A stretch of DNA of 45,492 bases from the NCBI RefSeq assembly GCF_023715565.1, contig NZ_JAMBOJ010000038.1:1-45492 (forward strand). The letters are read 5' to 3'. A program made the translations under genes and the position numbers. Below are positions 27,145 through 35,626 of the stretch, piece by piece; position 1 is the first letter of the stretch; each line of letters begins with the position of its first letter. A model generated the notes under the pieces. That model had not been told where the DNA came from. It searched no databases and saw nothing but the letters and a program-made list of their open reading frames with translations. Origin of the DNA: Cytobacillus firmus (GTDB lineage: Bacteria > Bacillota > Bacilli > Bacillales > Cytobacillaceae).

Positions 27145-27862
27145 ATGTCCTGCTTTCCAGCATATGAAGATATCCTCCAGCAACCTTACTGATTTCTTCA
27201 GATTTCTCCTCCGGAAAAACCGCGATAAAGCAAGTAGCAGGACCGGCAGATTTCTTAAGGTCCAAATGGCTTTCAAAATCATACTCCTTAAATTCCTTAT
27301 TGGAAAACAGGCAATTCAGTTCCTTCAGTATTCCTTTTGAACCTATTGGAAGAGTTACAACCTCATCTATTGAATTTATAGCTTTAAACAGTTTTAGGGG
27401 CGCTGCCTCCTCCTCCCTCTCAATCAGTTCCAGGCCAACCAACGGGGTACCGATCACCGCTATCTTTGTATCCTCTGTATAGATTAAGGTATCAGCAGGT
27501 AGCTCTCCCTTCCTTTTGCCAAGTACAGTTAGGCCTACCGCAGATTGAAGCAGATTAAAATTGCTTTCTGTACTGCCTGTGATTTGCAGTTCTGCCATGC
27601 CTAATTCATCAGCCCCTTTTTTAATGCCACGTAAAAGCTGGTCCCAGGCATCATTACCGCAGAAATTCTGAAGGGATGCCGCGAATGGGTTAGCACCTGC
27701 TGACATGCATTCCATGACAGCAACACGGAAGGAATAATACGAAACGGTCTCGTAAGGAACATGGACAGCGTCCGGTTCTTTCTCGCCGATTGCCCCGCTG
27801 TTATCACATGCTGCCACAATGGTTTCTTCAGAATTAAAAGGAAAGGTTAAAACATCCCTCAC
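27143..27862 (-). CDS. cblS: Alpha-ribazole kinase CblS
   Basis: 239 residues, AIR-synthase/PurM-like ATP-binding fold. Visible segments are VAACDNSGAIGEKEPDAV, SYYSFRVAVMECMSAGANP and LQITGSTESNF, typical for CblS-type proteins. In Geobacillus kaustophilus CblS phosphorylates alpha-ribazole taken up by CblT, replacing the CobT route to alpha-ribazole phosphate. Here it follows cblT with a 4-nt overlap at the end of the B12 salvage operon, and no cobT is present, which supports the assignment. Confidence 0.85.
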   Translation of the reverse strand: MRDVLTFPFNSEETIVAACDNSGAIGEKEPDAVHVPYETVSYYSFRVAVMECMSAGANPFAASLQNFCGNDAWDQLLRGIKKGADELGMAELQITGSTESNFNLLQSAVGLTVLGKRKGELPADTLIYTEDTKIAVIGTPLVGLELIEREEEAAPLKLFKAINSIDEVVTLPIGSKGILKELNCLFSNKEFKEYDFESHLDLKKSAGPATCFIAVFPEEKSEEISKVAGGYLHMLESRT

Positions 27863-28353
27863 TGTTCAGCACCCGCTTTGGAAAGAATCGGGCCCATGAA
27901 CTTAACAAGCCTTGGAATCACTATATAAGCAATAACAGCATTTATCACAGAACCAATAAAAAGGGAAGGTACAATCGCCAGGTAAAAGGCCTGGCCCATT
28001 AAAAAGATAAATGGAAGCGGGGCTGCAAAGGCATTGCCTAACACAAAAAGTATTCCCGCCAGCCAGCGTCGGCCCCTCTGATACAACGAACTGAAAATAA
28101 AGGCTAAAAAAGCCATTTCAACAGCAATCAGGAGATGAAGAGGCCCTAAAGGCATACCGCCTAATAAAGCCGAAATCAGATGCCCGATAGCCGCAACAGC
28201 TGCACCGCCATAGCCTCCAAGCAGAACAGCTGCAAGCAAGGCAGGAAATGCATCAAGGGCCACGCTGCCGATAATAGCCGGAACTTTAATCGCTGCACCG
28301 ATTGCTGTCAGTGCAATCAGCATGGCGGCCATTCCTAAGCGCATGCTTTTCAT
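27859..28353 (-). CDS. cblT: Alpha-ribazole ECF transporter S component CblT
   Basis: 164 residues with five or six hydrophobic helices, typical of ECF S components (LGMAAMLIALTAIGAAIKVP, FPALLAAVLLGGYGGAAVAA, ISALLGGMPLGPLHLLIAVE). CblT in Geobacillus imports alpha-ribazole and needs the shared ECF energising module encoded elsewhere. It sits between the adenosyltransferase and cblS with start and stop overlapping neighbours. Confidence 0.87.
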   Translation of the reverse strand: MKSMRLGMAAMLIALTAIGAAIKVPAIIGSVALDAFPALLAAVLLGGYGGAAVAAIGHLISALLGGMPLGPLHLLIAVEMAFLAFIFSSLYQRGRRWLAGILFVLGNAFAAPLPFIFLMGQAFYLAIVPSLFIGSVINAVIAYIVIPRLVKFMGPILSKAGAEQ

Positions 28354-28937
28354 TACTTATCCTCCTTGCGCTTTCCTTCACGGAATACATTCGCACTGCG
28401 CACATATTCCACATCCTTCTGATTCAGACGGAAATTAATCACCCTTGCCAGAGCAAAGAAGTAATCAGATAAGCGATTCAAGTATTTCAGCGCCACTGCA
28501 GAGGTTTCTGGATCCGCCTTTTTTAGTGAGACCACAAGGCGCTCCGCTCTCCGGGTTACTGTCCTGGCAATATGAATGGACGCTGATGCTGGTGCTCCAC
28601 CAGGCAGAATAAATCTTTCAAGCTTTGGTGCTTCCTCAATCAATTGATCAATCTTAGTCTCTAAATAGTCCACAGATTCCTTCGTCAATTTCAGCTCCCG
28701 CTTTTTCGACACATTTGCAAGGTCACCGCCGCAGTCAAAAAGCTCATGCTGAATCTTTTCCAGATCCTCCAAGACATCCTGAAAAGCGGCTGGATCCAGC
28801 TGTGTCATCGCCTGCCCGACAAAACTATTGACCTCATCCACTGTTCCATAGGCTTCAACCCGTACATCATCCTTTTCCACTCTGCCTCCGATAATGCTTG
28901 TTTTTCCCTCATCACCAGTTCGCGTATAAAGCTTCAT
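28353..28937 (-). CDS. pduO: PduO-type ATP:cob(I)alamin adenosyltransferase
   Basis: 194 residues. N-terminal KLYTRTGDEGKTSIIGG is the ATP-binding signature; RFILPGGAPASASIHIARTVTRRAER and KYLNRLSDYFFALARVIN complete the PduO family pattern. It transfers the 5'-deoxyadenosyl group from ATP to reduced corrinoids, which the later salvage enzymes require. ATG at 28937 has GGGG 8 nt upstream; a TTG two codons before is possible. Confidence 0.94.
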   Translation of the reverse strand: MKLYTRTGDEGKTSIIGGRVEKDDVRVEAYGTVDEVNSFVGQAMTQLDPAAFQDVLEDLEKIQHELFDCGGDLANVSKKRELKLTKESVDYLETKIDQLIEEAPKLERFILPGGAPASASIHIARTVTRRAERLVVSLKKADPETSAVALKYLNRLSDYFFALARVINFRLNQKDVEYVRSANVFREGKRKEDK

Positions 28938-28952
28938 CTGCAATTCCCCATT

Positions 28953-29378
28953 TCATTTAATTTTTTGGCTGATACCATACCAAATCAAATCAACTCTATC
29001 TGCAGCAGCAGCGGCATCCTGAAAGGCCCATCCTGATGCATCCCGCCACTTTCGGTCAAGCGCCTCCATAGGGACAATCCCTTTTGAAATATCAGATCCG
29101 ATTAAAACCATTTTCCGGTTAACAGCTGCTTTTTCCCACTGCAGCCACTTCTCCAGCAGTGTCTGCCACTTGTCCCGGATTTCTTCAAATTCAAGTGCCG
29201 ATGACCACTCCCGAATCATTGCCTCAATTCCCTCATAAATAATCAGGCTTTGATCCAGATCTCCAGCCGGCTCACCATGATAAGCAGAAATCCATTTATG
29301 AGGAGTATCTTCCAATTGATAAAATTCCTTCACCCATTCGGACTTCCCATTAAACCTGCCTCCTGTAATAAAGTGCAT
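28953..29378 (-). CDS. Divergent, short CobU-like protein (second copy)
   Basis: 141 residues against about 180-190 for CobU. It keeps a P loop GGRFNGKS (6-13) and the C-terminal CobU block GSDISKGIVPMEALDRKWRD...AADRVDLIWYGISQKIK. The segment that in CobU carries the guanylylated histidine (I.RH...R...W) is missing. It may act as an adenosylcobinamide kinase only, or have a regulatory or structural role. It overlaps cobC by 49 bp and has AGGAGG before its ATG. Confidence 0.7.
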   Translation of the reverse strand: MHFITGGRFNGKSEWVKEFYQLEDTPHKWISAYHGEPAGDLDQSLIIYEGIEAMIREWSSALEFEEIRDKWQTLLEKWLQWEKAAVNRKMVLIGSDISKGIVPMEALDRKWRDASGWAFQDAAAAADRVDLIWYGISQKIK

Positions 29379-29947
29379 CGCTCTCCCCTCCTAAACGCTT
29401 CCCGTGTCCATCTAAGCTCATAGCCTCTTCCAAACGGAACTTGCCACTCCCAGAATTCTCTTTGCTCCGGTGCATACTTTCCAAGAAGGTACCTTATGAC
29501 TCCGCCATGTGTAATCATAGCAGCATCACTGATATTGCTCTGAAGCAAATGATCGGTTAATTTCCTCCACCCTTTATCCACTCTTGCAGTAAATTCCGAG
29601 TAAGATTCCCCTCCAGGCATTACTCCCGAGAAGGGATTTTCCAGCCATTTTTGATAATCCGGGTTATCTTTCAGCTCTTCATACGTCCTTCCTTCCCACT
29701 CGCCAAAATGCATTTCTCTCCATTCGTGACAAGGTTGAATAGATTGGTCCGGGAAAAGAATGGCTGCCGTCTTCATGCATCTGCCTAAATCACTTGCAAA
29801 AATTCTTTTGTAGCCTTGCGGCGCTGCGCTAAGCTTATCCCTGTGTACCGGACACAGAGGAGAATCTGTCCACCCCAGATAAGCATGCGACTTATTGGCT
29901 TCTGTCAGCCCATGACGAAATAATGCAACAGCCACAGTATCATCCAT
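29330..29947 (-). CDS. cobC: Histidine phosphatase, probable alpha-ribazole-phosphate phosphatase CobC
   Basis: 205 residues of the phosphoglycerate mutase-like superfamily: FRHGLTEAN with phosphohistidine H11, SDLGRCMKTA, EMHFGEWEGRTYEEL, and second catalytic histidine in ITHGGVIRYLL. In this operon it should dephosphorylate adenosylcobalamin 5'-phosphate or alpha-ribazole phosphate. Overlaps cobS by 43 bp with GGAGGT before its ATG. Confidence 0.87.
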   Translation of the reverse strand: MDDTVAVALFRHGLTEANKSHAYLGWTDSPLCPVHRDKLSAAPQGYKRIFASDLGRCMKTAAILFPDQSIQPCHEWREMHFGEWEGRTYEELKDNPDYQKWLENPFSGVMPGGESYSEFTARVDKGWRKLTDHLLQSNISDAAMITHGGVIRYLLGKYAPEQREFWEWQVPFGRGYELRWTREAFRRGERCTLLQEAGLMGSPNG

Positions 29948-30696
29948 AAAAGCACCTCCGTCCCTTCCACACTGGCTCCAAGTACATCCCCTGTCATTCC
30001 GCCATACCAGGCAATGACTTTTCTTGATAAAAATACGAGAAACAAGATTGAAAAAAGAACCATGATAAGAAACCCAACAATAGCCGGGTAACCAGCCAGC
30101 CAGGCAGCTGCCGTGGCGGCCAAAAGGAAGACAGGGTATATAGATAGGGTGGTTTTAGCAGCAGCCTGCTGAAATAAGGAGCCCAGCCCTTCTTCTTTGG
30201 CTGCCTTAACGTTTATCAGCAAGATCCCCATTACCATCTTGCTTAAAAATGGAATCACCGCAATTAAAAAATAGGAAGATGGATTTAATAAAAGCACAAT
30301 TTCATAGATAAATAGAAACCGGGCACCCAGCAGGACAATAACAGACAGAACTCCGAACGCCCCCACCCTGGGATCACTCATGATTTCAAGCCGCTTCTCC
30401 TGATCGCGATAGGAAAAGAACGCATCGCTCGCATCCATCCATCCGTCGAGATGGATGCCGCCAGTCAGCAAAATGCCGGCTAGCCAGACGGCAAAGGCCG
30501 CTGCTAATAGAGAAAAAGGAGTCCATTCAAGAAAAGCATAAAGAATAAATGCATATATCCCACCCTGGATTAGGCCGGCTATAGGGAAGGTTCTGATGGC
30601 CTTCTCGAGATGGGGCTTATCCATGGGCAGGGATATCGGAATGGGAATGCTTGTGAAAAATTGAAGATTGATCAATAATCCTTTAAGCCATTTCAT
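29905..30696 (-). CDS. cobS: Adenosylcobinamide-GDP ribazoletransferase (cobalamin synthase)
   Basis: 263 residues, membrane protein with about six helices. CobS signatures are LQFFTSIPIP near the N terminus, TGGIHLDGWMDASDAFFS (Mg-binding aspartates), and DPRVGAFGVLSVIVLLGARF. It joins AdoCbi-GDP with alpha-ribazole (phosphate) in the membrane. ATG at 30696 has GGAGA 8 nt upstream and overlaps the end of the CobQ-like gene. Confidence 0.95.
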   Translation of the reverse strand: MKWLKGLLINLQFFTSIPIPISLPMDKPHLEKAIRTFPIAGLIQGGIYAFILYAFLEWTPFSLLAAAFAVWLAGILLTGGIHLDGWMDASDAFFSYRDQEKRLEIMSDPRVGAFGVLSVIVLLGARFLFIYEIVLLLNPSSYFLIAVIPFLSKMVMGILLINVKAAKEEGLGSLFQQAAAKTTLSIYPVFLLAATAAAWLAGYPAIVGFLIMVLFSILFLVFLSRKVIAWYGGMTGDVLGASVEGTEVLLWMILWLLHYFVMG

Positions 30697-31543
30697 TCTT
30701 TTTTCTCCAGCTAAAGACAATTTCCTTTAATTTTTCCCAATCAAGATGCTTTAACATCGCTTCAGATAGCTCATCATATTTACTGTCATCTACTGTTTCC
30801 GGATTAGCGGCGGCTGCAGGTCCATCAGAAAGGGAATCTTCAACAGGAATGCCATGCTGGCCTATGTAAGGGAGAACAGCCAATACCGGAAGCCCGGTTT
30901 TTTCTTCTATCCAGTTTTTCCCGTCCTCAAAAAGCTCCGGATTCCCATGAAATTTATTAATCATGATGCCTTTTACCCGGGCTCGCTCCTGAGGACTTAA
31001 AAGCTCCAACGTTCCGATTATACTTGCGAAAATTCCGCCTCTTTCAATGTCCGCTGCCAAAACCACGGGAACATCCGCCATTTCCGCAGCCTTCATATTA
31101 GCAAGCTCTTTTTCCTTTAAATTGATCTCGACCGGACTCCCTGCTCCTTCCAGTACCAGAATCTCATACTCTTCACGCAATTTTTGAAGTGACAGCGTAA
31201 TCGCTTCAAGGCCCTTGTTATAATAATCATTCTGATAAGAGCTTCCTGAGACAACTTCTGCATGGTTCCCAAGCATGATAACCTCGGATTGCCCGCCGGC
31301 CATAGGCTTAAGCAAGATGGGATTCATCCATTCATTCGCTTCAGTCTTAGCGGCCTCTGCCTGCAGTCCCTGCGCTCTGCCGATTTCCTTTCCTGTTTTG
31401 GTATGATACGTATAGTTGCACATATTCTGAGATTTAAATGGAGCGACGTGATACCCTTCATTCGCAAATGCCCTGCAAAGAGCGGTAGCAATCAGGCTTT
31501 TCCCGACATCAGATGAAGTTCCCTGAATCATGATCCCTTTCAT
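30683..31543 (-). CDS. CobQ/CbiP-like amidotransferase lacking its glutaminase domain
   Basis: 286 residues; full-length cobyric acid synthases have about 500. The N-terminal dethiobiotin-synthetase-like ATPase domain is complete and conserved: MIQGTSSDVGKSLIATALCR, PFKSQNMCNYTY, GRAQGLQAEAA, VLEGAGSPVEINLKE and MINKFHGNPELF. After VLPYIGQHGIPVEDS, where family members continue into the GATase1 domain with its catalytic cysteine, it runs through a short linker into KYDELSEAMLKHLDWEKLKE. That resembles the extreme C-terminal helix of CobQ (YD.LA...R..LD). I infer an in-frame internal loss of the glutaminase domain. It has no frameshift and remains tightly coupled to cobU and cobS, so it may be functional with ammonia or with another acid substrate. 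Confidence 0.85.
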   Translation of the reverse strand: MKGIMIQGTSSDVGKSLIATALCRAFANEGYHVAPFKSQNMCNYTYHTKTGKEIGRAQGLQAEAAKTEANEWMNPILLKPMAGGQSEVIMLGNHAEVVSGSSYQNDYYNKGLEAITLSLQKLREEYEILVLEGAGSPVEINLKEKELANMKAAEMADVPVVLAADIERGGIFASIIGTLELLSPQERARVKGIMINKFHGNPELFEDGKNWIEEKTGLPVLAVLPYIGQHGIPVEDSLSDGPAAAANPETVDDSKYDELSEAMLKHLDWEKLKEIVFSWRKKNEMA

Positions 31544-32115
31544 GCCGGCTCTCCTTTCATTTGAATGGGAATGCCTGCTTCAACAAGATAGGCTTCATCA
31601 GCCGTCTTTACGATTTCCCTGTGGAGCATTCCCAATAGTTTCGCATATGTAAATACCAATTCGTTTTCGCCAATTGGCTCATTAAGGACTTCATTGCTGA
31701 CTACGATCAAAGCCCTGCATTTTTGGCAGATTTCTATGATGGCCCTTAGGATATCTGATGAAAGTTTTTCCTGCAATTCTTTGGTCCGCCAACTATCCTC
31801 CACCCTAAAAAGCTCATTATTCAGGAGAGTGGTCAGGCAATCGAAAAGTACTATATCCTGATGGTTAAAGTTTCCCGATAACTCTTCAAGTGAGGAAGGC
31901 TTCTCCCAGGTTATCCAGCCCAAGCCGCTCTTTTCCCGGTCATTCTGATGCCTCTGAATCCGCGCCTTCATCTCTGAATCGTATGCTTTTCCGGCAGCAA
32001 TGTAATGAAGCCTTCCGTCTGTTTTTTCTGCAAGCGCGGCAGCAGTTCTCTCCGCAAATGAGCTTTTTCCGCTCCGCACGCCCCCTGTAATAAAAATCAG
32101 CGAACCTTCCGCCAT
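31540..32115 (-). CDS. cobU: CobU-type adenosylcobinamide kinase/guanylyltransferase (first copy)
   Basis: 191 residues. P loop TGGVRSGKS (10-18), IQRHQNDRE with the histidine expected to carry GMP, and VVSNEVL. The usual following block G-GIVP...RFRD..G..NQ is altered (NEPIGENELVFTYAKLLGML), although ADEAYLVEAGIPIQMKG closes the protein as in CobU. It should convert AdoCbi(-phosphate) to AdoCbi-GDP. Overlaps the CobQ-like gene by 4 nt. Confidence 0.88.
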   Translation of the reverse strand: MAEGSLIFITGGVRSGKSSFAERTAAALAEKTDGRLHYIAAGKAYDSEMKARIQRHQNDREKSGLGWITWEKPSSLEELSGNFNHQDIVLFDCLTTLLNNELFRVEDSWRTKELQEKLSSDILRAIIEICQKCRALIVVSNEVLNEPIGENELVFTYAKLLGMLHREIVKTADEAYLVEAGIPIQMKGEPA

Positions 32116-33167
32116 TCCTCAATCGCCTCCATCAGCACATCATTGTCTTTCGGCCCTTTAATCGCAAAGCGCAGCCATCTTCCCTTTAGGCCGGGAAAAT
32201 TCATCGTGTGCCTCGGGATAATTCCCTTTTCCAGTAGAAACTGAAATAAAGGCAGCTGATCATCAAGGTGGGGATCCCTTAATAAATAAAAGTTTACGGC
32301 AGTTGGAGAAACAGCGAAATTCAAACTCCGATAAAATGAAACCAGCCTCTCTTTCTCCTGCCGGATCAAATTTCTTGTCAGCCTGACATGCTCATTGCTC
32401 TCCAGACACCACTCTCCTGCTTTTAAAGCAAGGGCATTCACGCTCCAGTGTGGTTTCAGGGCAGCTGCTCTTTCAATCAATCTCTCACCTGCCATCATGT
32501 ATCCAAGGCGCAGGCCGGGTATCGAAAACATCTTTGTCATGGAACGCAGCACCACAACATTTGAATCTTTTCCTATAGCAATAGATTCATAGTCCGAGGC
32601 AAAGTCATAAAAAGCTTCATCCATAATAAGAAGGCAACTGTGAATCTGGCACTTCTCTATCAGCTTCTCCACCAAAGCTTTGGGGTAGTAGACGCCAGTC
32701 GGATTATTTGGGTTGCAGAAGAACACGGCATCAGCGGCTCTAAGATAGTCGGATAGCGCTTCTATTTCCAAATTCCAATCCTCAGACTCCAGCTGAAAAT
32801 AGGAGACTCTGCAATTATTAACCCGGCAGGCCTCTTCATATTCCGAAAAAGCAGGCTGAATAATCAGTGCATGTTTCCCTGCTATCATTCTGCCAATCAG
32901 GGTAATCAGCTCAGCGCCTCCATTTCCAACCAGAATCTGTGTTTCTTTTATTCCCTCTGTTGCCGCCAGTTTGCTTTTTATAAGAGCTGCATGTGGATCC
33001 GGATAATCGCTAATGTATGAAAATAGGCTTCCCCACCTATCTTTTAATTCACGGGGAGGGCCAAGGGGATTGATGTTGGCGCTGAAATCAATCCGCTCCT
33101 CAGGCATTGTCTTATCCATCGCTTCATATAAATATTGCGGATTAGATCCGTGTGAAGGCAAGATCAA
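32097..33167 (-). CDS. cobD: L-threonine-O-3-phosphate decarboxylase CobD
   Basis: 356 residues, fold-type I PLP enzyme. FSANINPLGPP at the N terminus, NPNNPTG at 152-158, PLP-binding D183 (IMDEAFYDF) and K212 in SMTKMFSIPGLRLGYM. It makes aminopropanol phosphate for CbiB. It overlaps cbiB by 26 bp and has AGGAGG before its ATG. Histidinol-phosphate aminotransferases are related, but the operon context decides. Confidence 0.92.
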   Translation of the reverse strand: MILPSHGSNPQYLYEAMDKTMPEERIDFSANINPLGPPRELKDRWGSLFSYISDYPDPHAALIKSKLAATEGIKETQILVGNGGAELITLIGRMIAGKHALIIQPAFSEYEEACRVNNCRVSYFQLESEDWNLEIEALSDYLRAADAVFFCNPNNPTGVYYPKALVEKLIEKCQIHSCLLIMDEAFYDFASDYESIAIGKDSNVVVLRSMTKMFSIPGLRLGYMMAGERLIERAAALKPHWSVNALALKAGEWCLESNEHVRLTRNLIRQEKERLVSFYRSLNFAVSPTAVNFYLLRDPHLDDQLPLFQFLLEKGIIPRHTMNFPGLKGRWLRFAIKGPKDNDVLMEAIEEWRKVR

Positions 33168-34107
33168 GGAACATCCCTCCTGTCCATAATAAAAGCAAAA
33201 ATAGGAACACTGCTTTGTTCATAATTGAGATACTTTTTAGGATATGTTCTTTTTCAAGCATTACCATTGGCTTCCCCATTGTCGCACGGTTAGAGATGAC
33301 GTCCTTATAAAAATTGATTCCGCCCAGCTGGACCCCCAGAAGTGCTGCAACAGCAGCTTCCCCCCAGCCGCTATTCGGGCTGGGATGCTTCGGTGCATCT
33401 CTTAGAAGGATTCCCCATGCCTCTTCATATGGAGCATGCTCCGGCTTTTGTGAGAGCATGATGCAAACCGATGTCAGCCGGCTTGGAATCCAATTCAAGA
33501 TATCATCCGCTCTGGCAGAAGCCCATCCAAACTCCAGATATCGTTCATTCATATGGCCAACCATTGAATCACATGTATTAATGGCCCGGTAAATAAGAGC
33601 CAGCGGTGCACCGCCGATCAAGGTCCAAAATAATGGAGCAGTTATGCCATCACTTGTGTTTTCTGCCACAGTCTCCACGGCAGCTCTGACAACGCCTGGT
33701 TCATCCAGCCGATCTGTATCCCTGCCGACAATGTACGAAAGCTGTACTCTTGCTGTTTCCATATCACCTTTTGCCAGAGGCTCATATACCTCCAGCGCTG
33801 CCTCTTTTAAACTCTTTTGAGCAATGGCTGTGAAGATGAGAATTCCTTCTGCCAGGATGCCTGCGACCGGATGAATCCCATAGAAGAGCCAGGTAATGAA
33901 AAAGGTGATGCCGCCTGTTGCCAGCAGCACGATTAATAACATGAAGCCCCCTTTTAATTTTCTAAAGCGACCTTTATTCAGAGCTTGTTCAAGTTTATGT
34001 ATCAGGGCACCCATCCACCTGACGGGATGCGGCCAGTTTGGCGGGTCCCCTATCAGCTTATCCAGTATCCAGGCAAAGGTTAGCGCGATCAGGTGATATA
34101 AAATCAT
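33142..34107 (-). CDS. cbiB: Adenosylcobinamide-phosphate synthase CbiB
   Basis: 321 residues, membrane protein. Hallmarks are LDKLIGDPPNWPHPVRWMG near the N terminus, VGRDTDRLDEPGVVRAAVET, ENTSDGITAPLFW, and NTCDSMVGH. It attaches aminopropanol phosphate to adenosylcobyric acid, the product of CbiZ. Overlaps the upstream gene by 4 nt. Confidence 0.95.
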   Translation of the reverse strand: MILYHLIALTFAWILDKLIGDPPNWPHPVRWMGALIHKLEQALNKGRFRKLKGGFMLLIVLLATGGITFFITWLFYGIHPVAGILAEGILIFTAIAQKSLKEAALEVYEPLAKGDMETARVQLSYIVGRDTDRLDEPGVVRAAVETVAENTSDGITAPLFWTLIGGAPLALIYRAINTCDSMVGHMNERYLEFGWASARADDILNWIPSRLTSVCIMLSQKPEHAPYEEAWGILLRDAPKHPSPNSGWGEAAVAALLGVQLGGINFYKDVISNRATMGKPMVMLEKEHILKSISIMNKAVFLFLLLLWTGGMFLDLAFTRI

Positions 34108-35576
34108 CCTTTTATCCTGCTTTGCGATTTTTTAATGGCTTCAACGGTACATTCGTATACACCCTTGCCAATTACTTTGCCAAGCGGTGTAATGGTACCT
34201 GCATACTCCAGGCTTTCTCCCTGCTGTGTGGCGGCAATCAAAATACTGTCAGTTGATGTTCCGGTCGCTATCGTCCCTGTGACAGCATCATTAACGTTCT
34301 GGTCAAATAAAGCCCTGGTCTTGGCCTCGGTTGCAGTCATAATAGATTGGATAAAAGCTGCCTCTGTCAGATAGCCATTAACAAAAATCCATGTATTGAT
34401 TGTTCCCGGAGTCAGATGATAAGAATGCTCATCACTTTTGGAAGCATCGACCGCATTGCCGACACCGGCTGTCACAACCACATACACAGAGAATGTATCT
34501 TCTTCATATAATCGGCTGCTGTAATCTTCAATATATACGGCTGTCATCATCCCCACAGTTTCCCCGGGTTCAAAGCCGATTTCCCGGACAAATTCTGCCA
34601 TCTCAGACCGATGATCACTGCAGTCATAATTTTTGCTCACATGCCGGTTAAGGAAAATCCGATTCCAGCCAGTCCCTGATCCGGTTACACCTGAAGACAT
34701 GGTTTTTAGCGGCAAAGGCGATCGAAGGACCAGCAAGTCTTCCTTTACCTCCATGCTGGCTGGATCGATTCGCTTCTCTAAAAGGCTTTCTGCCTGTGAG
34801 CGTTCAGGCACCAGCACCATCTGAGGGGCAGCCACTCTTGGGTGCGGCAGCTTTTCAATCTTCGTCCTGTAAACCTCCCGTATCCGCCCTTCTTTTAAAA
34901 CCTCATTGGGAACATGGTTTATGTTGACTTCGCCATTCTCCAGCAGCAGCAGGCGGTCACAGTACAGGCCGGCCAAATTCAAATCATGAAAGATGGAAAT
35001 AACCGTTAGTCCGCAATCCTTTGACCATACCGAAAGGAGATCAAGGAGTTCTTTTTGATAAGACAAGTCAAGATGGTTCGTCGGCTCATCCAGCAATAAT
35101 ATTTCCGGCTCCTGGGCAAGGGCCTGTGCTAAAAACACCCTCTGTCTTTCCCCGCCGGATAATTGCTGAATATCAGCATCCTGAAATCTGGAGATGCCCG
35201 TCTGCTCCATTACCCTGTTAACCGCTTCTTCATCCTTGCCGGACCAGCTCTGGAACCAGCCCTTTTGATGAGCATAGCGGCCAAGGGAAACGGTTTCCTT
35301 TACGGTATAAGCAAAGGCCTGAGAGGAGTGCTGGGGCAGTACAGCCATGATTTTTGCCAGCTCTTTCGGTGTATATTCTGAAAGGTTCTTACCTTTGATC
35401 ACAATATCACCTGATGTATGGGGCAGAATGCCGCTCAGCATCTTCAGAATCGTCGTCTTCCCGCTTCCATTCGGTCCCAATATCCCGAAAAGTTCTCCTT
35501 TTTCCACTTCAAAGCTGATATTTTTTACAACCGGCGCACCGGCATACCCGCCAGTGATTTGCTGGACTTTTAGCAT
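34104..35576 (-). CDS. btuD: Fusion of corrinoid ABC ATPase (BtuD) with CbiZ amidohydrolase
   Basis: 490 residues. Residues 1-240 are an ABC ATPase: Walker A GPNGSGKTT (34-42), signature LSGGERQR (139-146), Walker B ILLLDEPTNHLDL (159-171), switch HD at 197-198. From about 275 to the end is CbiZ, adenosylcobinamide amidohydrolase (SSGVTGSGTGWNRIF, MMTAVYIEDYSS, VVVTAGVGNAVDAS, PGTINTWIFVNGYLTEAAF, TGTSTDSILIA). CbiZ cleaves the aminopropanol side chain from imported corrinoids to give adenosylcobyric acid. The fusion ties uptake to remodelling; such fusions have been noted in the CbiZ literature. Confidence 0.94.
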   Translation of the reverse strand: MLKVQQITGGYAGAPVVKNISFEVEKGELFGILGPNGSGKTTILKMLSGILPHTSGDIVIKGKNLSEYTPKELAKIMAVLPQHSSQAFAYTVKETVSLGRYAHQKGWFQSWSGKDEEAVNRVMEQTGISRFQDADIQQLSGGERQRVFLAQALAQEPEILLLDEPTNHLDLSYQKELLDLLSVWSKDCGLTVISIFHDLNLAGLYCDRLLLLENGEVNINHVPNEVLKEGRIREVYRTKIEKLPHPRVAAPQMVLVPERSQAESLLEKRIDPASMEVKEDLLVLRSPLPLKTMSSGVTGSGTGWNRIFLNRHVSKNYDCSDHRSEMAEFVREIGFEPGETVGMMTAVYIEDYSSRLYEEDTFSVYVVVTAGVGNAVDASKSDEHSYHLTPGTINTWIFVNGYLTEAAFIQSIMTATEAKTRALFDQNVNDAVTGTIATGTSTDSILIAATQQGESLEYAGTITPLGKVIGKGVYECTVEAIKKSQSRIKG

Positions 35577-35603
35577 GATTAATCACTTCTTTCTTGATTC
35601 AGA

Positions 35604-35626
35604 AAGCGCAAGCCCTTTATGCGCTT
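35604..35626 (-). other. Hairpin in the btuC-btuD gap
   Basis: Minus strand AAGCGC/GCGCTT with an 11-nt loop in the only sizeable gap between operon genes other than the riboswitch leader. Possibly an RNA processing or partial termination signal; only TTTCT follows. Confidence 0.35.
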
